A stretch of 25,723 bases of DNA from a virus, in IMG/VR virus record IMGVR_UViG_3300009507_000110, positions 1 to 25,723 of that record. One strand, written 5' to 3'. Both the position numbers and the translations under genes were made by a program. The notes under the pieces were generated by a model. That model worked only from the letters and a program-made list of their open reading frames with translations. It ran no database searches and was not told the origin of the DNA. This document shows, in pieces, positions 1 through 6,393 of this stretch (its first letter is position 1; each line of letters opens with the position of its first letter).

Positions 1-1
1 A

Positions 2-187
2 GAGGAAACAACTGATATATTAAAAGAAGAAATTAAAATAACTTCAGCTATGATACAAGATGGTACTGAAGCTGACGCTATGTTAGAAGAACTAAACAGA
101 CAGCTAGAAGAGTTACAGAACAAAAAGCCTAGTACTAGAGTTATAGTTAAAGAAATAAAAGTAGATAAAAAAGGTAGAAAAATATAA
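2..187 (+). CDS. C-terminal part of an acidic coiled-coil-like protein (5' truncated)
   Basis: An open frame enters from the left edge and ends at TAA 185-187, giving 61 visible residues. The frame has no internal stop and finishes three bases before the next ATG, as expected in this tightly packed operon. The visible part is rich in Glu, Lys and Leu, with an EELNRQLEELQNK-type heptad pattern that suggests a coiled coil, and ends in a basic tail. I do not recognise the family and the N-terminus is outside the window, so no function is assigned. Position among small genes upstream of the terminase suggests a phage accessory or structural protein. Confidence 0.6.
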   Translation, partial: EETTDILKEEIKITSAMIQDGTEADAMLEELNRQLEELQNKKPSTRVIVKEIKVDKKGRKI

Positions 188-190
188 ATT

Positions 191-532
191 ATGGGATTTG
201 CAAGCGACGCACAAAGAAAAGCAGTATGGGCTAGCAAGAACGAAAAAGGTATAGCTATGTCAGATAAAGTAGACAAAAAAGCTATGGCTTGTAATAAACC
301 TAGAAGAACACCAACTCATAGAACTAAATCACATATAGTAAAAGCTTGTGAAGGTGGTAAAGAAAAGATTATTAGATTTGGCCAACAAGGAGCATCAACA
401 GCTGGCAAACCTAAAAAAGGTGAATCATCTAAAATGAAAGCTAAAAGAAAAAGCTTCAAAGATAGACACGGTAAAAATATAGCAAAAGGTAAAATGTCTG
501 CGGCCTATTGGGCGGACAAAGTTAAATGGTAA
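191..532 (+). CDS. Small basic phage protein of unknown function
   Basis: A 113-residue, very Lys/Arg-rich protein. It opens with MGFASDAQRKAVWAS, a type of start I know from small proteins of phages and their hosts (F-x-S-x-x-Q-R-x-x-x-W/L-A), and ends with a conserved-looking R-H-G-K-N-I-A-K-G-K-M-S-A-A-Y-W-A-x-K-V-K-W block. Similar proteins are common next to packaging genes in marine phages, but their role is not established to my knowledge. High basicity would allow DNA binding or a virion-internal location (inference). Two Cys residues (about 34 and 53) are visible but form no clear metal site. The start follows the upstream stop by three bases. Confidence 0.75.
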   Translation: MGFASDAQRKAVWASKNEKGIAMSDKVDKKAMACNKPRRTPTHRTKSHIVKACEGGKEKIIRFGQQGASTAGKPKKGESSKMKAKRKSFKDRHGKNIAKGKMSAAYWADKVKW

Positions 533-535
533 AAC

Positions 536-682
536 ATGGAAACAGTTGGACTTGGAGATGTAGTGGAAAAATTTACTAAAGCTACTGGTATAAAAAAATT
601 AGCTGATAAAATACCGGGAGGCTGCGGTTGTAAAGGTAGAAAAGAATTACTTAACGGAATTAAAGTTCCAAAAATAATATAA
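536..682 (+). CDS. Short Cys-x-Cys phage protein (48 aa)
   Basis: A 48-residue frame from ATG 536 to TAA 680-682 fills the gap between its neighbours exactly, with a three-base spacer upstream and four bases to the next ATG. The protein reads METVGLGDVVEKFTKATGIKK, then a Gly-Cys-Gly-Cys-Lys segment followed by a basic RKELLNGIKVPK tail. Short proteins with a 'GLGD-x-V-E-K-F-T-K-A-T-G-I-K' start and a C-G-C-x-x-R-K-E-x-L-N block recur beside packaging genes of Bacteroidota phages as far as I recall. The paired cysteines could bind metal or bridge to a partner, but no function is known to me. Its exact fit in the gap and its recognisable sequence argue against a chance frame. Confidence 0.72.
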   Translation: METVGLGDVVEKFTKATGIKKLADKIPGGCGCKGRKELLNGIKVPKII

Positions 683-686
683 AGAT

Positions 687-1841
687 ATGGGTTTTAAATT
701 AAGACAACCAATAAAAATTGATCCGGTAGCTAGGTACGAAGTTCCTTTTACTCCAGACAATATACCAGATAATAGCGGTTTAGTAGCTAGAGCAAATGAT
801 AACGGCAATATGATTGTTAATAAGAATATTCCTAAAAACTCTAAGCTTAGAAAAGTTGCAGAATCTCACGAAGACAATCATTTAAGAGCAATGATGGATA
901 ATAAACTAGCTTATGATAACGATGCTGTTTATCACAACATGGACGGAAAAGGTATGAAAAAAACCCCTAGATCTGAGTTTGATGAAAGTGATAGAACAAC
1001 ACCGTGGGAAGCACCAGCTTACAAAGCGGGCGAAAGTATGGCCAAGATAGATATGAGACCAAAAAAAGATAAACTTAATAGATCTAGTGACGTTAAATCT
1101 GGTAATTTTGCTTTTGCTTTTAGAGAGATAAACAAACCCATGAGAAAGCAAGATCAAGAAACAGTATCTATGTCTGAGAACTTTGGTTCTGCAATGGTTA
1201 AGAAATTTGGTAAAGGTTTTAATTTTGAAACAAAAGAAGGAGGACCAGGAGACAAAAAGAAAGAAACAGATGTAAGTGGAAACGAAACTGCTACAGGTGT
1301 TAAAATGGGAGAGTGGGGGTCATGGCAACCAGATCCTAACAATCCTAAAAGAGAAGTTAGATATAGAAAAGGAGAAAATAGTTCTAATTCAAAACCTGAG
1401 TATAGGGTTAAAGCCGCTATTAGCGGAGGTAAAGCTGGTGCTGGATATGATCAAACAATGATCAAGATGCTAGAAGCTGGAGCTACATATGAAGAATTAG
1501 CTGCTAAAGATCACGGTACAGTAGCTGGTTTAAAAGCTAGATTTGAAGGTAAGTTTACACCGCCATCAAGTGATATAGTAGAAGTTAATGAAGAGGAAGA
1601 AAGATTTAAAAAAGATCCAACAGAAACTCCACCAGAAAATCCACCAGAAACACCAACAAAAACTCCAATACTGAAAATTGGTGATCCAGGAACAGATTGT
1701 GGAAAAGGAATGAGATGGTCTAATCACTACCAAAAGTGTGTTGAAGAGAGAAAACCAACAAAAGCAAAGAAAACAAAGGGAAGCAAAGTAGGAAAAATGT
1801 TATCAACTTGTGTTAAAGGCCAACCTTGCCCTCAATTCTAG
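687..1841 (+). CDS. Multidomain phage protein with HExxH metalloprotease-like N-terminus
   Basis: 384 residues in three visible parts. Residues about 20-116 resemble a compact metalloprotease-like domain: H61-E-D-N-H65 (HExxH), a downstream YDNDAVYHNMDG segment, and PWEAPAYKAGE at 106-116, whose Glu108 could be a third metal ligand. I know this HExxH...Y-x-x-D...PWE-x-x-A arrangement from proteins beside packaging genes in marine phages. A lysine-rich middle follows, then residues about 247-290 (Y-D-Q-T-M-I-K-M-L-E-A-G-A-T-Y-E-E-L-A) look helix-turn-helix-like. A Pro/Thr-rich linker (about 310-327) leads to a C-terminal part with four cysteines (338, 351, 375, 381), possibly metal-binding or disulfide-linked. 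Activity is inferred only. It could be a prohead or host-wall peptidase, or a virion protein with an inactive fold. The start follows the 48-aa gene by four bases. Confidence 0.6.
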   Translation: MGFKLRQPIKIDPVARYEVPFTPDNIPDNSGLVARANDNGNMIVNKNIPKNSKLRKVAESHEDNHLRAMMDNKLAYDNDAVYHNMDGKGMKKTPRSEFDESDRTTPWEAPAYKAGESMAKIDMRPKKDKLNRSSDVKSGNFAFAFREINKPMRKQDQETVSMSENFGSAMVKKFGKGFNFETKEGGPGDKKKETDVSGNETATGVKMGEWGSWQPDPNNPKREVRYRKGENSSNSKPEYRVKAAISGGKAGAGYDQTMIKMLEAGATYEELAAKDHGTVAGLKARFEGKFTPPSSDIVEVNEEEERFKKDPTETPPENPPETPTKTPILKIGDPGTDCGKGMRWSNHYQKCVEERKPTKAKKTKGSKVGKMLSTCVKGQPCPQF

Positions 1842-1846
1842 TATTA

Positions 1847-2296
1847 ATGGAAAAGAAAACTTTTAAAGAAACAAAAATAGGAGCCTTTTTATCAAGTAAA
1901 GCTCCTAAGGTATTACAAGCTCTTGGAGACGTACTACCTAATCAAGGAACACTAGGTGTAGTAAAAAATCTTATAACAAGTGATAATAAGATTAAGGCGG
2001 TTGATAAAGAACAAGCTATGAAGCTTATAGATCAAGATATAGCTGAAATGAAAGAAGTATCTAGCAGATGGAGATCTGATATGAAGTCAGACTCTTGGTT
2101 AAGTAAAAACACTAGACCTTTAGCTTTAATATTTTTAACTGCATCAGCTGTTTTTATGATGGCTGTAGATTCTTTTCATTTACAATTTGACGTAGATGAA
2201 GCTTGGATAAACTTATTAAAAACATTGCTGGTAACAGTTTACGTAGCATACTTCGGAAGTCGTGGTGCTGAAAAAATAACAAAAATAAATAAATAA
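1847..2296 (+). CDS. Holin-like small membrane protein
   Basis: I place the start at ATG 1847; the frame is also open from TTG 1826, but that start would overlap the preceding gene. The resulting 149-aa protein has a soluble N-terminal half and two hydrophobic segments, about 91-110 (PLALIFLTASAVFMMAVDSF) and 120-137 (WINLLKTLLVTVYVAYFG). Between the halves sits R-W-x-S-D-x-x-S-D-S-W-L-S-K-N-T-R-P, a signature I associate with the 3TM holin family of gene transfer agents and phages. The known role of that family is to permeabilise the inner membrane at lysis. Only two clear membrane spans are visible and no endolysin is recognisable nearby, so the lysis role is inferred. Initiation is five bases after the preceding TAG. 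Confidence 0.7.
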   Translation: MEKKTFKETKIGAFLSSKAPKVLQALGDVLPNQGTLGVVKNLITSDNKIKAVDKEQAMKLIDQDIAEMKEVSSRWRSDMKSDSWLSKNTRPLALIFLTASAVFMMAVDSFHLQFDVDEAWINLLKTLLVTVYVAYFGSRGAEKITKINK

Positions 2297-2298
2297 AC

Positions 2299-2853
2299 AT
2301 GAGAGGTTTAGAAGGAAATATGATGGCTCAACCAAGAGTGTTTGGCCACGACGCTGTAGTAGTTACAGCTGGAGCGATAAACATAAGAATACCAGCAATA
2401 GAAGCTGTTAGTATAAGTGTTGTTGGATCTGGTTATGATCAATCAGATGTTGGCGATACATTAACTCAAGCGTCTACGACTGGAAGTGGATCAGGTATAC
2501 AAGTTAACATAACTGAAGTTTCATCAACTGGTACAGTAACAGGTGTAGATATTATAACTTCAGGAAGTGGATACCAAGGTGGCGAAGTTATAACTTTAAC
2601 AGCTGCAACAAGTGGTGGTACTGGAGCTAAATTAGCTGTAAAAGCACAGGGTTTAACATTACCTAATCAAACAATTGAAGATAGAGGCGCTGTTATATAT
2701 AATGGTGGTTCAGCACAAAACATTACTTTATATACTGAAAGTTATAATGTAATTCAGTTTAAAAATGTACAACCAGGAACTGTTGTAGGAGATAAAGTTC
2801 CAATATTAGCAAAAGCTGTTACAGTCGGTACAGACTTAATAGCTGTTTATTAA
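2299..2853 (+). CDS. Beta-rich virion-type protein with two GSGY repeats
   Basis: 184 residues, rich in Gly, Thr, Ser and Val and almost free of charged residues, as usual for phage fibre or head-decoration proteins. Residues about 37-116 hold two copies of a short module of the type G-S-G-Y-x(4)-G-D/E-x-L/I-T-L-x-G-x-G-A (GSGY at 43-46 and 89-92), common in phage tail and adsorption proteins. The flanking halves (11-36 and 117-184, including EDRGAVIYNGGSAQNITLY) look like one small beta-sandwich into which the repeats have been inserted. Initiation at 2299 leaves two bases after the upstream stop; in-frame ATGs at 2320 and 2323 are credible alternatives. Position before the packaging genes would suit a capsid decoration or head-fibre protein, but this is inference. 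Confidence 0.6.
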   Translation: MRGLEGNMMAQPRVFGHDAVVVTAGAINIRIPAIEAVSISVVGSGYDQSDVGDTLTQASTTGSGSGIQVNITEVSSTGTVTGVDIITSGSGYQGGEVITLTAATSGGTGAKLAVKAQGLTLPNQTIEDRGAVIYNGGSAQNITLYTESYNVIQFKNVQPGTVVGDKVPILAKAVTVGTDLIAVY

Positions 2854-2862
2854 ATAAACAAA

Positions 2863-2886
2863 CAAAATCAAATCAAATCAAATAAA
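2863..2886 (+). repeat. Short TCAAA tandem repeat in the leader
   Basis: The 33-base gap between the beta-rich protein and the next gene holds three to four near-tandem copies of a five-base TCAAA unit just before ATG 2887. It contains no C-poor hairpin or promoter I recognise. It could have arisen by replication slippage or act as an unstructured translation leader. Confidence 0.5.
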
Positions 2887-3156
2887 ATGTCAAATATAAA
2901 AAATAGACCTCTTGGTAAGGTTACTGAAGAAGAACTAAAAACTATTCAAGAGCAACAGCAAAAAGTAAATAATATTTTAGTAGAAATAGGTTACCAAGAA
3001 TCAAAGAAGCATTCTTTGTTACACCACTTAGGTGATGCTAACGCTACAATAGATGCAACTAAAAAAGATCTTCAAGAAAAATATGGTCATGTAGATATAG
3101 ATCTATCTACTGGTGATTGGAAAAGAAATAAAGATGTCAATAATAAGAAAGATTAG
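2887..3156 (+). CDS. Small coiled-coil-like phage protein of unknown function
   Basis: 89 residues. The central part (about 12-65) is helical and Gln/Glu/Lys-rich (EEELKTIQEQQQKVNNILVEIGYQ, quoted only by motif E-E-E-L...Q-Q-Q-K-V) and ends in L-Q-E-K-Y-G-H-V-D-I-D-L-S-T-G-D-W. Proteins with this 'helix pair then K-Y-G-x-(I/V)-x-I-(D/N)-L-x-x-G' arrangement occur in packaging-gene neighbourhoods of Bacteroidota phages, to my recollection without known function. The frame ends at TAG 3154-3156 and overlaps the next gene's probable start (3134) by 23 bases, indicating translational coupling. A role as a small chaperone or virion accessory is possible but unsupported. Confidence 0.65.
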   Translation: MSNIKNRPLGKVTEEELKTIQEQQQKVNNILVEIGYQESKKHSLLHHLGDANATIDATKKDLQEKYGHVDIDLSTGDWKRNKDVNNKKD

Positions 3157-3358
3157 TATTGGTTCCGATTATAAAAATGATGCAATGCATTATTCTTTAG
3201 ATCAAGAAGTATATGGTGGTCACACAATATCTAATATACTATTTGATGATAAAGACAATTCATATAACATATTTATAAGTAAGTCAAAAGAAATTTTGCC
3301 TTGGAAAAAATTCAATAGTAATATGGCTATTTCTGTTGAATATGATTTAAAGTACTAA
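3134..3358 (+). CDS. Conserved small phage protein (ISIG-DYK family)
   Basis: 74 residues if initiated at ATG 3134. The frame also opens at ATG 3113, but the product from 3134 begins MSIIRKISIGSDYKNDAMHY, which matches how I remember relatives in flavobacterial phages beginning (I-I-K-K-I-S-I-G-x-D-Y-K-x-x-A-M-H-Y-x-V-G-Q-x-V). The rest alternates short strands (HTISNILFDD, SYNIFISK, MAISVEYDL), giving the look of a small all-beta protein. Its role is unknown. The stop overlaps the next start by one base (TAATG at 3356-3360), so the genes are very likely translated together with the GroES-like protein downstream. Confidence 0.7.
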   Translation: MSIIRKISIGSDYKNDAMHYSLDQEVYGGHTISNILFDDKDNSYNIFISKSKEILPWKKFNSNMAISVEYDLKY

Positions 3359-3951
3359 TGAACAGTTTATACCACTTTATTGTTAAACCATTAGATAAAA
3401 GATATGAAAACACTAAGTTAATTGGTGATAAAGAGTTAATTATTAATTCTAATATAGAAAGTCATATCTTTGTAAGTAAAAAAGCAGTTGTAGTTTCAAC
3501 TCCAGCTGCTTATAATACAAAAGTAAAAATTGGTGATGAAGTTTATATACATCACAATATAATGCGTAGATGGTACGATCAAAAAGGTAGAGAACGTAAT
3601 AGCTCAACTTTTTTTAAAGACAACTTATACTTTGTATTACCTGATCAAATTTATATGTACAATTTAAAGTCACATTTAAATTATTGTTTTATAAAGCCTG
3701 TAAAAAATAAAAACATATTAGACAACGAAAAAGAACAACCTAATGTTGGTATAGTAAAATATAGTAATAGTTCTTTAGAAGCCTTAGGAATAACACCTGG
3801 GACACTTATAACGTTTACACCAAACTCTGAATTTGAGTTTATTATTGAAGATGAACGTTTATATTGTATGAAATCAAATGATATAGTATTAACTCATGAG
3901 TACGAAGGAAACGAGAAAGAATATAATCCAAGCTGGGCGAAAGGCAGTTGA
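3358..3951 (+). CDS. GroES-like double beta-barrel protein
   Basis: 197 residues that appear to contain two consecutive GroES-type barrels: residues about 31-101 (VVSTPAAYNTKVKIGDEVYIHHN, motif K-x-G-D-x-V-x-x-H-x-N) and about 105-182 (CFIKPVKN at the start, then G-I-V-K-Y...G-I-T-P-G-T-L-I-T-F-T-P and M-K-S-N-D-I-V). GroES proteins cap a chaperonin; phage versions can assist capsid-protein folding. Here the HH-x-N...W-Y-D-x-K-G-R stretch may form the loop equivalent, but a mobile GroEL-binding loop is not obvious. I recall similar proteins upstream of the terminase in marine Bacteroidota phages. A capsid-folding co-chaperone is the leading idea. A purely structural beta-barrel protein is the alternative. 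The gene begins one base inside the previous stop and overlaps the next gene by 56 bases. Confidence 0.55.
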   Translation: MNSLYHFIVKPLDKRYENTKLIGDKELIINSNIESHIFVSKKAVVVSTPAAYNTKVKIGDEVYIHHNIMRRWYDQKGRERNSSTFFKDNLYFVLPDQIYMYNLKSHLNYCFIKPVKNKNILDNEKEQPNVGIVKYSNSSLEALGITPGTLITFTPNSEFEFIIEDERLYCMKSNDIVLTHEYEGNEKEYNPSWAKGS

Positions 3952-4171
3952 TGAGCTAATTAAAGTTGCTAAAGAAAAAATAATTACGCATACCCAAGAT
4001 GATGTATCTACTGACAGACTTAAGAACGCAGCAGCTACAAAAAAGCTTTGTATAATGGACGCTTTTGAAATACTACAACGTATAGAAGAAGAAGAAGAAA
4101 GAATTAACGACAAGCCAAAACAGGTTAAAGAGAAAAGAGTACTTAAGTTTGCGGAAGGGAGAAGCAAGTGA
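3896..4171 (+). CDS. Probable terminase small subunit
   Basis: 91 residues, helical and charged. It sits immediately upstream of, and overlapping by four bases, the terminase large subunit, the usual place for TerS, which selects phage DNA for packaging and regulates the motor. The core, D-E-L-I-K-V-A-K-E-K-I...D-R-L-K-N-A-A-A-T-K-K-L-C-I-M-D-A-F-E-I-L-x-R-I-E-E-E, resembles small proteins preceding TerL in flavobacterial phages as I recall. It is short for a TerS (often 130-200 aa) and shows no separate DNA-binding helix-turn-helix, so assignment rests mainly on position. The start at ATG 3896 lies inside the GroES-like gene in another frame; the N-terminal STKETRKNIIQAGRKAVDEL reads naturally, supporting that start. 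Confidence 0.55.
   Translation: MSTKETRKNIIQAGRKAVDELIKVAKEKIITHTQDDVSTDRLKNAAATKKLCIMDAFEILQRIEEEEERINDKPKQVKEKRVLKFAEGRSK
4155..4161 (+). promoter_or_regulatory. Possible Shine-Dalgarno sequence for the terminase GTG start
   Basis: AAGGGAG lies six bases before GTG 4168, an acceptable spacing. It is the clearest purine-rich site of this kind in the window, where most other starts follow A/T-only leaders. It also codes within the preceding gene, so the match may be accidental. It nevertheless supports the GTG start over a later ATG. Confidence 0.3.
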
Positions 4172-6390
4172 GTTACGAACAAACTCTTTGGAAAGAATTA
4201 AAAGATATTGTAAACCCAAAAATACTATCTAAAAACAATAGATTTAAAAAATGGGAATATGGTTACAACGTAGAATACGATTTTATAGTAATAAGCAAAA
4301 CTGGAAAAATTGGACAAATCATTGAAATACAAAATCTCAGGATTGCTTTACCAGCAACAAATGAACCGTTTAAACGAAGCGAAAAAAAAGCAGAGCAATA
4401 TTGGGAAAAACAAAATTACCCAAAAGACTTAAGCAGAATTAAAAGCAGGTTTGACTGGGAAGAGTATCCATTATATTTTAAAGAAAAATGGTACGATTAT
4501 ATTGATGATGAATTTACTAGACGGGAACAAGGATTTCACTTTTATAACAATGGCACTCCTACTTACATTACTGGCACTCATTACATGTACTTGCAATGGT
4601 CAAAAATTGATATTGGAGCACCGGAATATAGAGAGTCAAATAGATTATTTTTTATATTTTGGGAAGCATGTAAAGCAGACCACAGGTCATACGGAATTTG
4701 TTATCTTAAAAACAGAAGATCTGGATTTTCTTTTATGTCGTCAGCGGAACTTGTTAACCAAGCTACAATATCTAGCGACTCCAGATTCGGTATACTTTCA
4801 AAGTCTGGTGCAGATGCCAAAAAAATGTTTACCGATAAAGTTGTACCTATATCAGTTAACTACCCTTTCTTTTTTAAGCCCATTCAAGATGGTATGGACA
4901 GACCAAAAACTGAATTGGCATATCGTGTTCCGGCATCAAAGCTTACTAGAAGAAAACTTGAGTCTAATGAGCAGTTACAAGAATTAGATGGTCTTGATAC
5001 GACTATTGACTGGAAAAACACAGGTGACAACTCTTATGATGGTGAGAAGCTAAAAATACTAGCTCATGATGAAAGTGGTAAATGGGAAAGACCTGATAAT
5101 ATATTAAACAACTGGAGAGTTACAAAAACTACATTAAGACTGGGATCTAGAATCGTAGGTAAGTGTATGATGGGCTCAACTTCAAATGCTTTAGATAAAG
5201 GTGGAGAAAATTTTAAAAAACTATACAATAATTCAGACGTTACTAAAAGAAATAAAAACGGACAAACAGCTTCTGGACTCTATAGCTTGTTCATACCTAT
5301 GGAGTGGAACTACGAAGGATTCATGGATACTCATGGATTACCTATCTTCGTTGGAGGATCAAGTCCAATCAAAAGTATCGATGGTTCAACAATTACGACA
5401 GGAGTTATTGAACACTGGGAAAACGAAGTCGAAGGTTTAAAGCATGATCAAGACGCTTTAAATGAATATTACAGACAATTTCCAAGAACTGAAAAACACG
5501 CTTTCAGAGATGAAACAAAAGATAGTTTATTTAATCTGACTAGAATATATCAACAAATAGATTATAACGAAGAAATGAACCATAAAGTAGGTGTTACTAC
5601 TGGTAATTTTCAATGGACAAATGGTATAAAAGATACTCAAGTTATTTTTTATCCAAATAAAAAAGGTAGATTTAATATTTCTTGGATACCACCTGTTAAT
5701 TTACAAAATAGTGTAATAATAAAAAATGGAATTAAATATCCAGCTAACGAACACATTGGAGCTTTCGGATGTGATAGTTATGATATTTCTGGTACTGTTG
5801 ACGGTAAGGGCTCTAAAGGAGCACTTCATGGATTAACAAAGTTTACAATGGATGAAGCTCCATCTAATATGTTTTTTTTAGAATATGTAGCTAGACCTGA
5901 TACAGCTGAAATATTTTTTGAAGATGTATTAATGGCTTGTATATTTTATGGTATGCCTATACTTGCTGAAAACAATAAGCCTAGATTGTTATATTATTTT
6001 AAACGTAGAGGCTACAGAGGTTTTTCAATGAATAGACCTGATAAGTTATTTAACAAGTTGTCTCCAGCGGAAAGAGAAATAGGTGGAATACCAAATACTA
6101 GTGAAGACATTAAACAAGCACACGCAGCAGCGATTGAATATTATATTGAAAATCACGTAGGCGCTTTAGAACAAGGATATGGAAATATGTATTTCCAGAG
6201 AACACTAGATGACTGGAGTAGGTTCAATATAAATAATAGAACAAAATACGATGCTTCTATTAGTTCTGGTTTAGCAATAATGGCTTGTAATAAAAACAAG
6301 TATAGACCTATACCAATTAGAACTAAAAACGAAATTAACTTAGGAATAAGAAGATACAACAACGACGGATCTATGTCACAAATAATATAA
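4168..6390 (+). CDS. terL: Terminase large subunit (packaging ATPase and nuclease)
   Basis: 740 residues, typical of TerL in crAss-like and related phages. TerL docks on the portal, drives DNA into the prohead with its ATPase and cuts the concatemer with its RNase H-like nuclease. The ATPase half has a Walker A-like segment at about 180-189 (L-K-N-R-R-S-G-F-S-F) lacking the canonical G-K-S/T, a good Walker B at 295-302 (L-K-I-L-A-H-D301-E302) and an S-T-S-N coupling motif at 337-340. The nuclease half begins near 530 with H-I-G-A-F-G-C-D536-S-Y-D, followed by E601 and acidic residues at 681-682 or 695 as candidate metal ligands. The N-terminal about 100 residues are an extra domain with Tyr/Trp-rich surface. 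The start is GTG 4168, overlapping the small-subunit stop (GTGA). The portal gene follows after three bases. Confidence 0.9.
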   Translation: MSYEQTLWKELKDIVNPKILSKNNRFKKWEYGYNVEYDFIVISKTGKIGQIIEIQNLRIALPATNEPFKRSEKKAEQYWEKQNYPKDLSRIKSRFDWEEYPLYFKEKWYDYIDDEFTRREQGFHFYNNGTPTYITGTHYMYLQWSKIDIGAPEYRESNRLFFIFWEACKADHRSYGICYLKNRRSGFSFMSSAELVNQATISSDSRFGILSKSGADAKKMFTDKVVPISVNYPFFFKPIQDGMDRPKTELAYRVPASKLTRRKLESNEQLQELDGLDTTIDWKNTGDNSYDGEKLKILAHDESGKWERPDNILNNWRVTKTTLRLGSRIVGKCMMGSTSNALDKGGENFKKLYNNSDVTKRNKNGQTASGLYSLFIPMEWNYEGFMDTHGLPIFVGGSSPIKSIDGSTITTGVIEHWENEVEGLKHDQDALNEYYRQFPRTEKHAFRDETKDSLFNLTRIYQQIDYNEEMNHKVGVTTGNFQWTNGIKDTQVIFYPNKKGRFNISWIPPVNLQNSVIIKNGIKYPANEHIGAFGCDSYDISGTVDGKGSKGALHGLTKFTMDEAPSNMFFLEYVARPDTAEIFFEDVLMACIFYGMPILAENNKPRLLYYFKRRGYRGFSMNRPDKLFNKLSPAEREIGGIPNTSEDIKQAHAAAIEYYIENHVGALEQGYGNMYFQRTLDDWSRFNINNRTKYDASISSGLAIMACNKNKYRPIPIRTKNEINLGIRRYNNDGSMSQII

Positions 6391-6393
6391 TGC

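Noticed and set aside
906-1157. Minus-strand open frame across the 384-aa gene
   Set aside because: It lies entirely opposite a well-supported gene, is of low-complexity hydrophobic composition as expected for the antisense of a Lys/Glu-rich protein, and has no family signal.
1826-1846. Upstream extension of the holin-like frame to TTG 1826
   Set aside because: It would overlap the preceding gene by 16 bases and add seven residues unlike the family start; ATG 1847 fits the operon spacing better.
3113-3133. Upstream ATG for the 74-aa protein
   Set aside because: The product from 3134 begins in the way relatives do, while the extension lies fully inside the preceding gene.
4451-4987. 178-aa alternative frame within terL
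   Set aside because: It shares the strand with a strongly supported gene, has no recognisable motifs, and only the terL frame carries conserved motifs.
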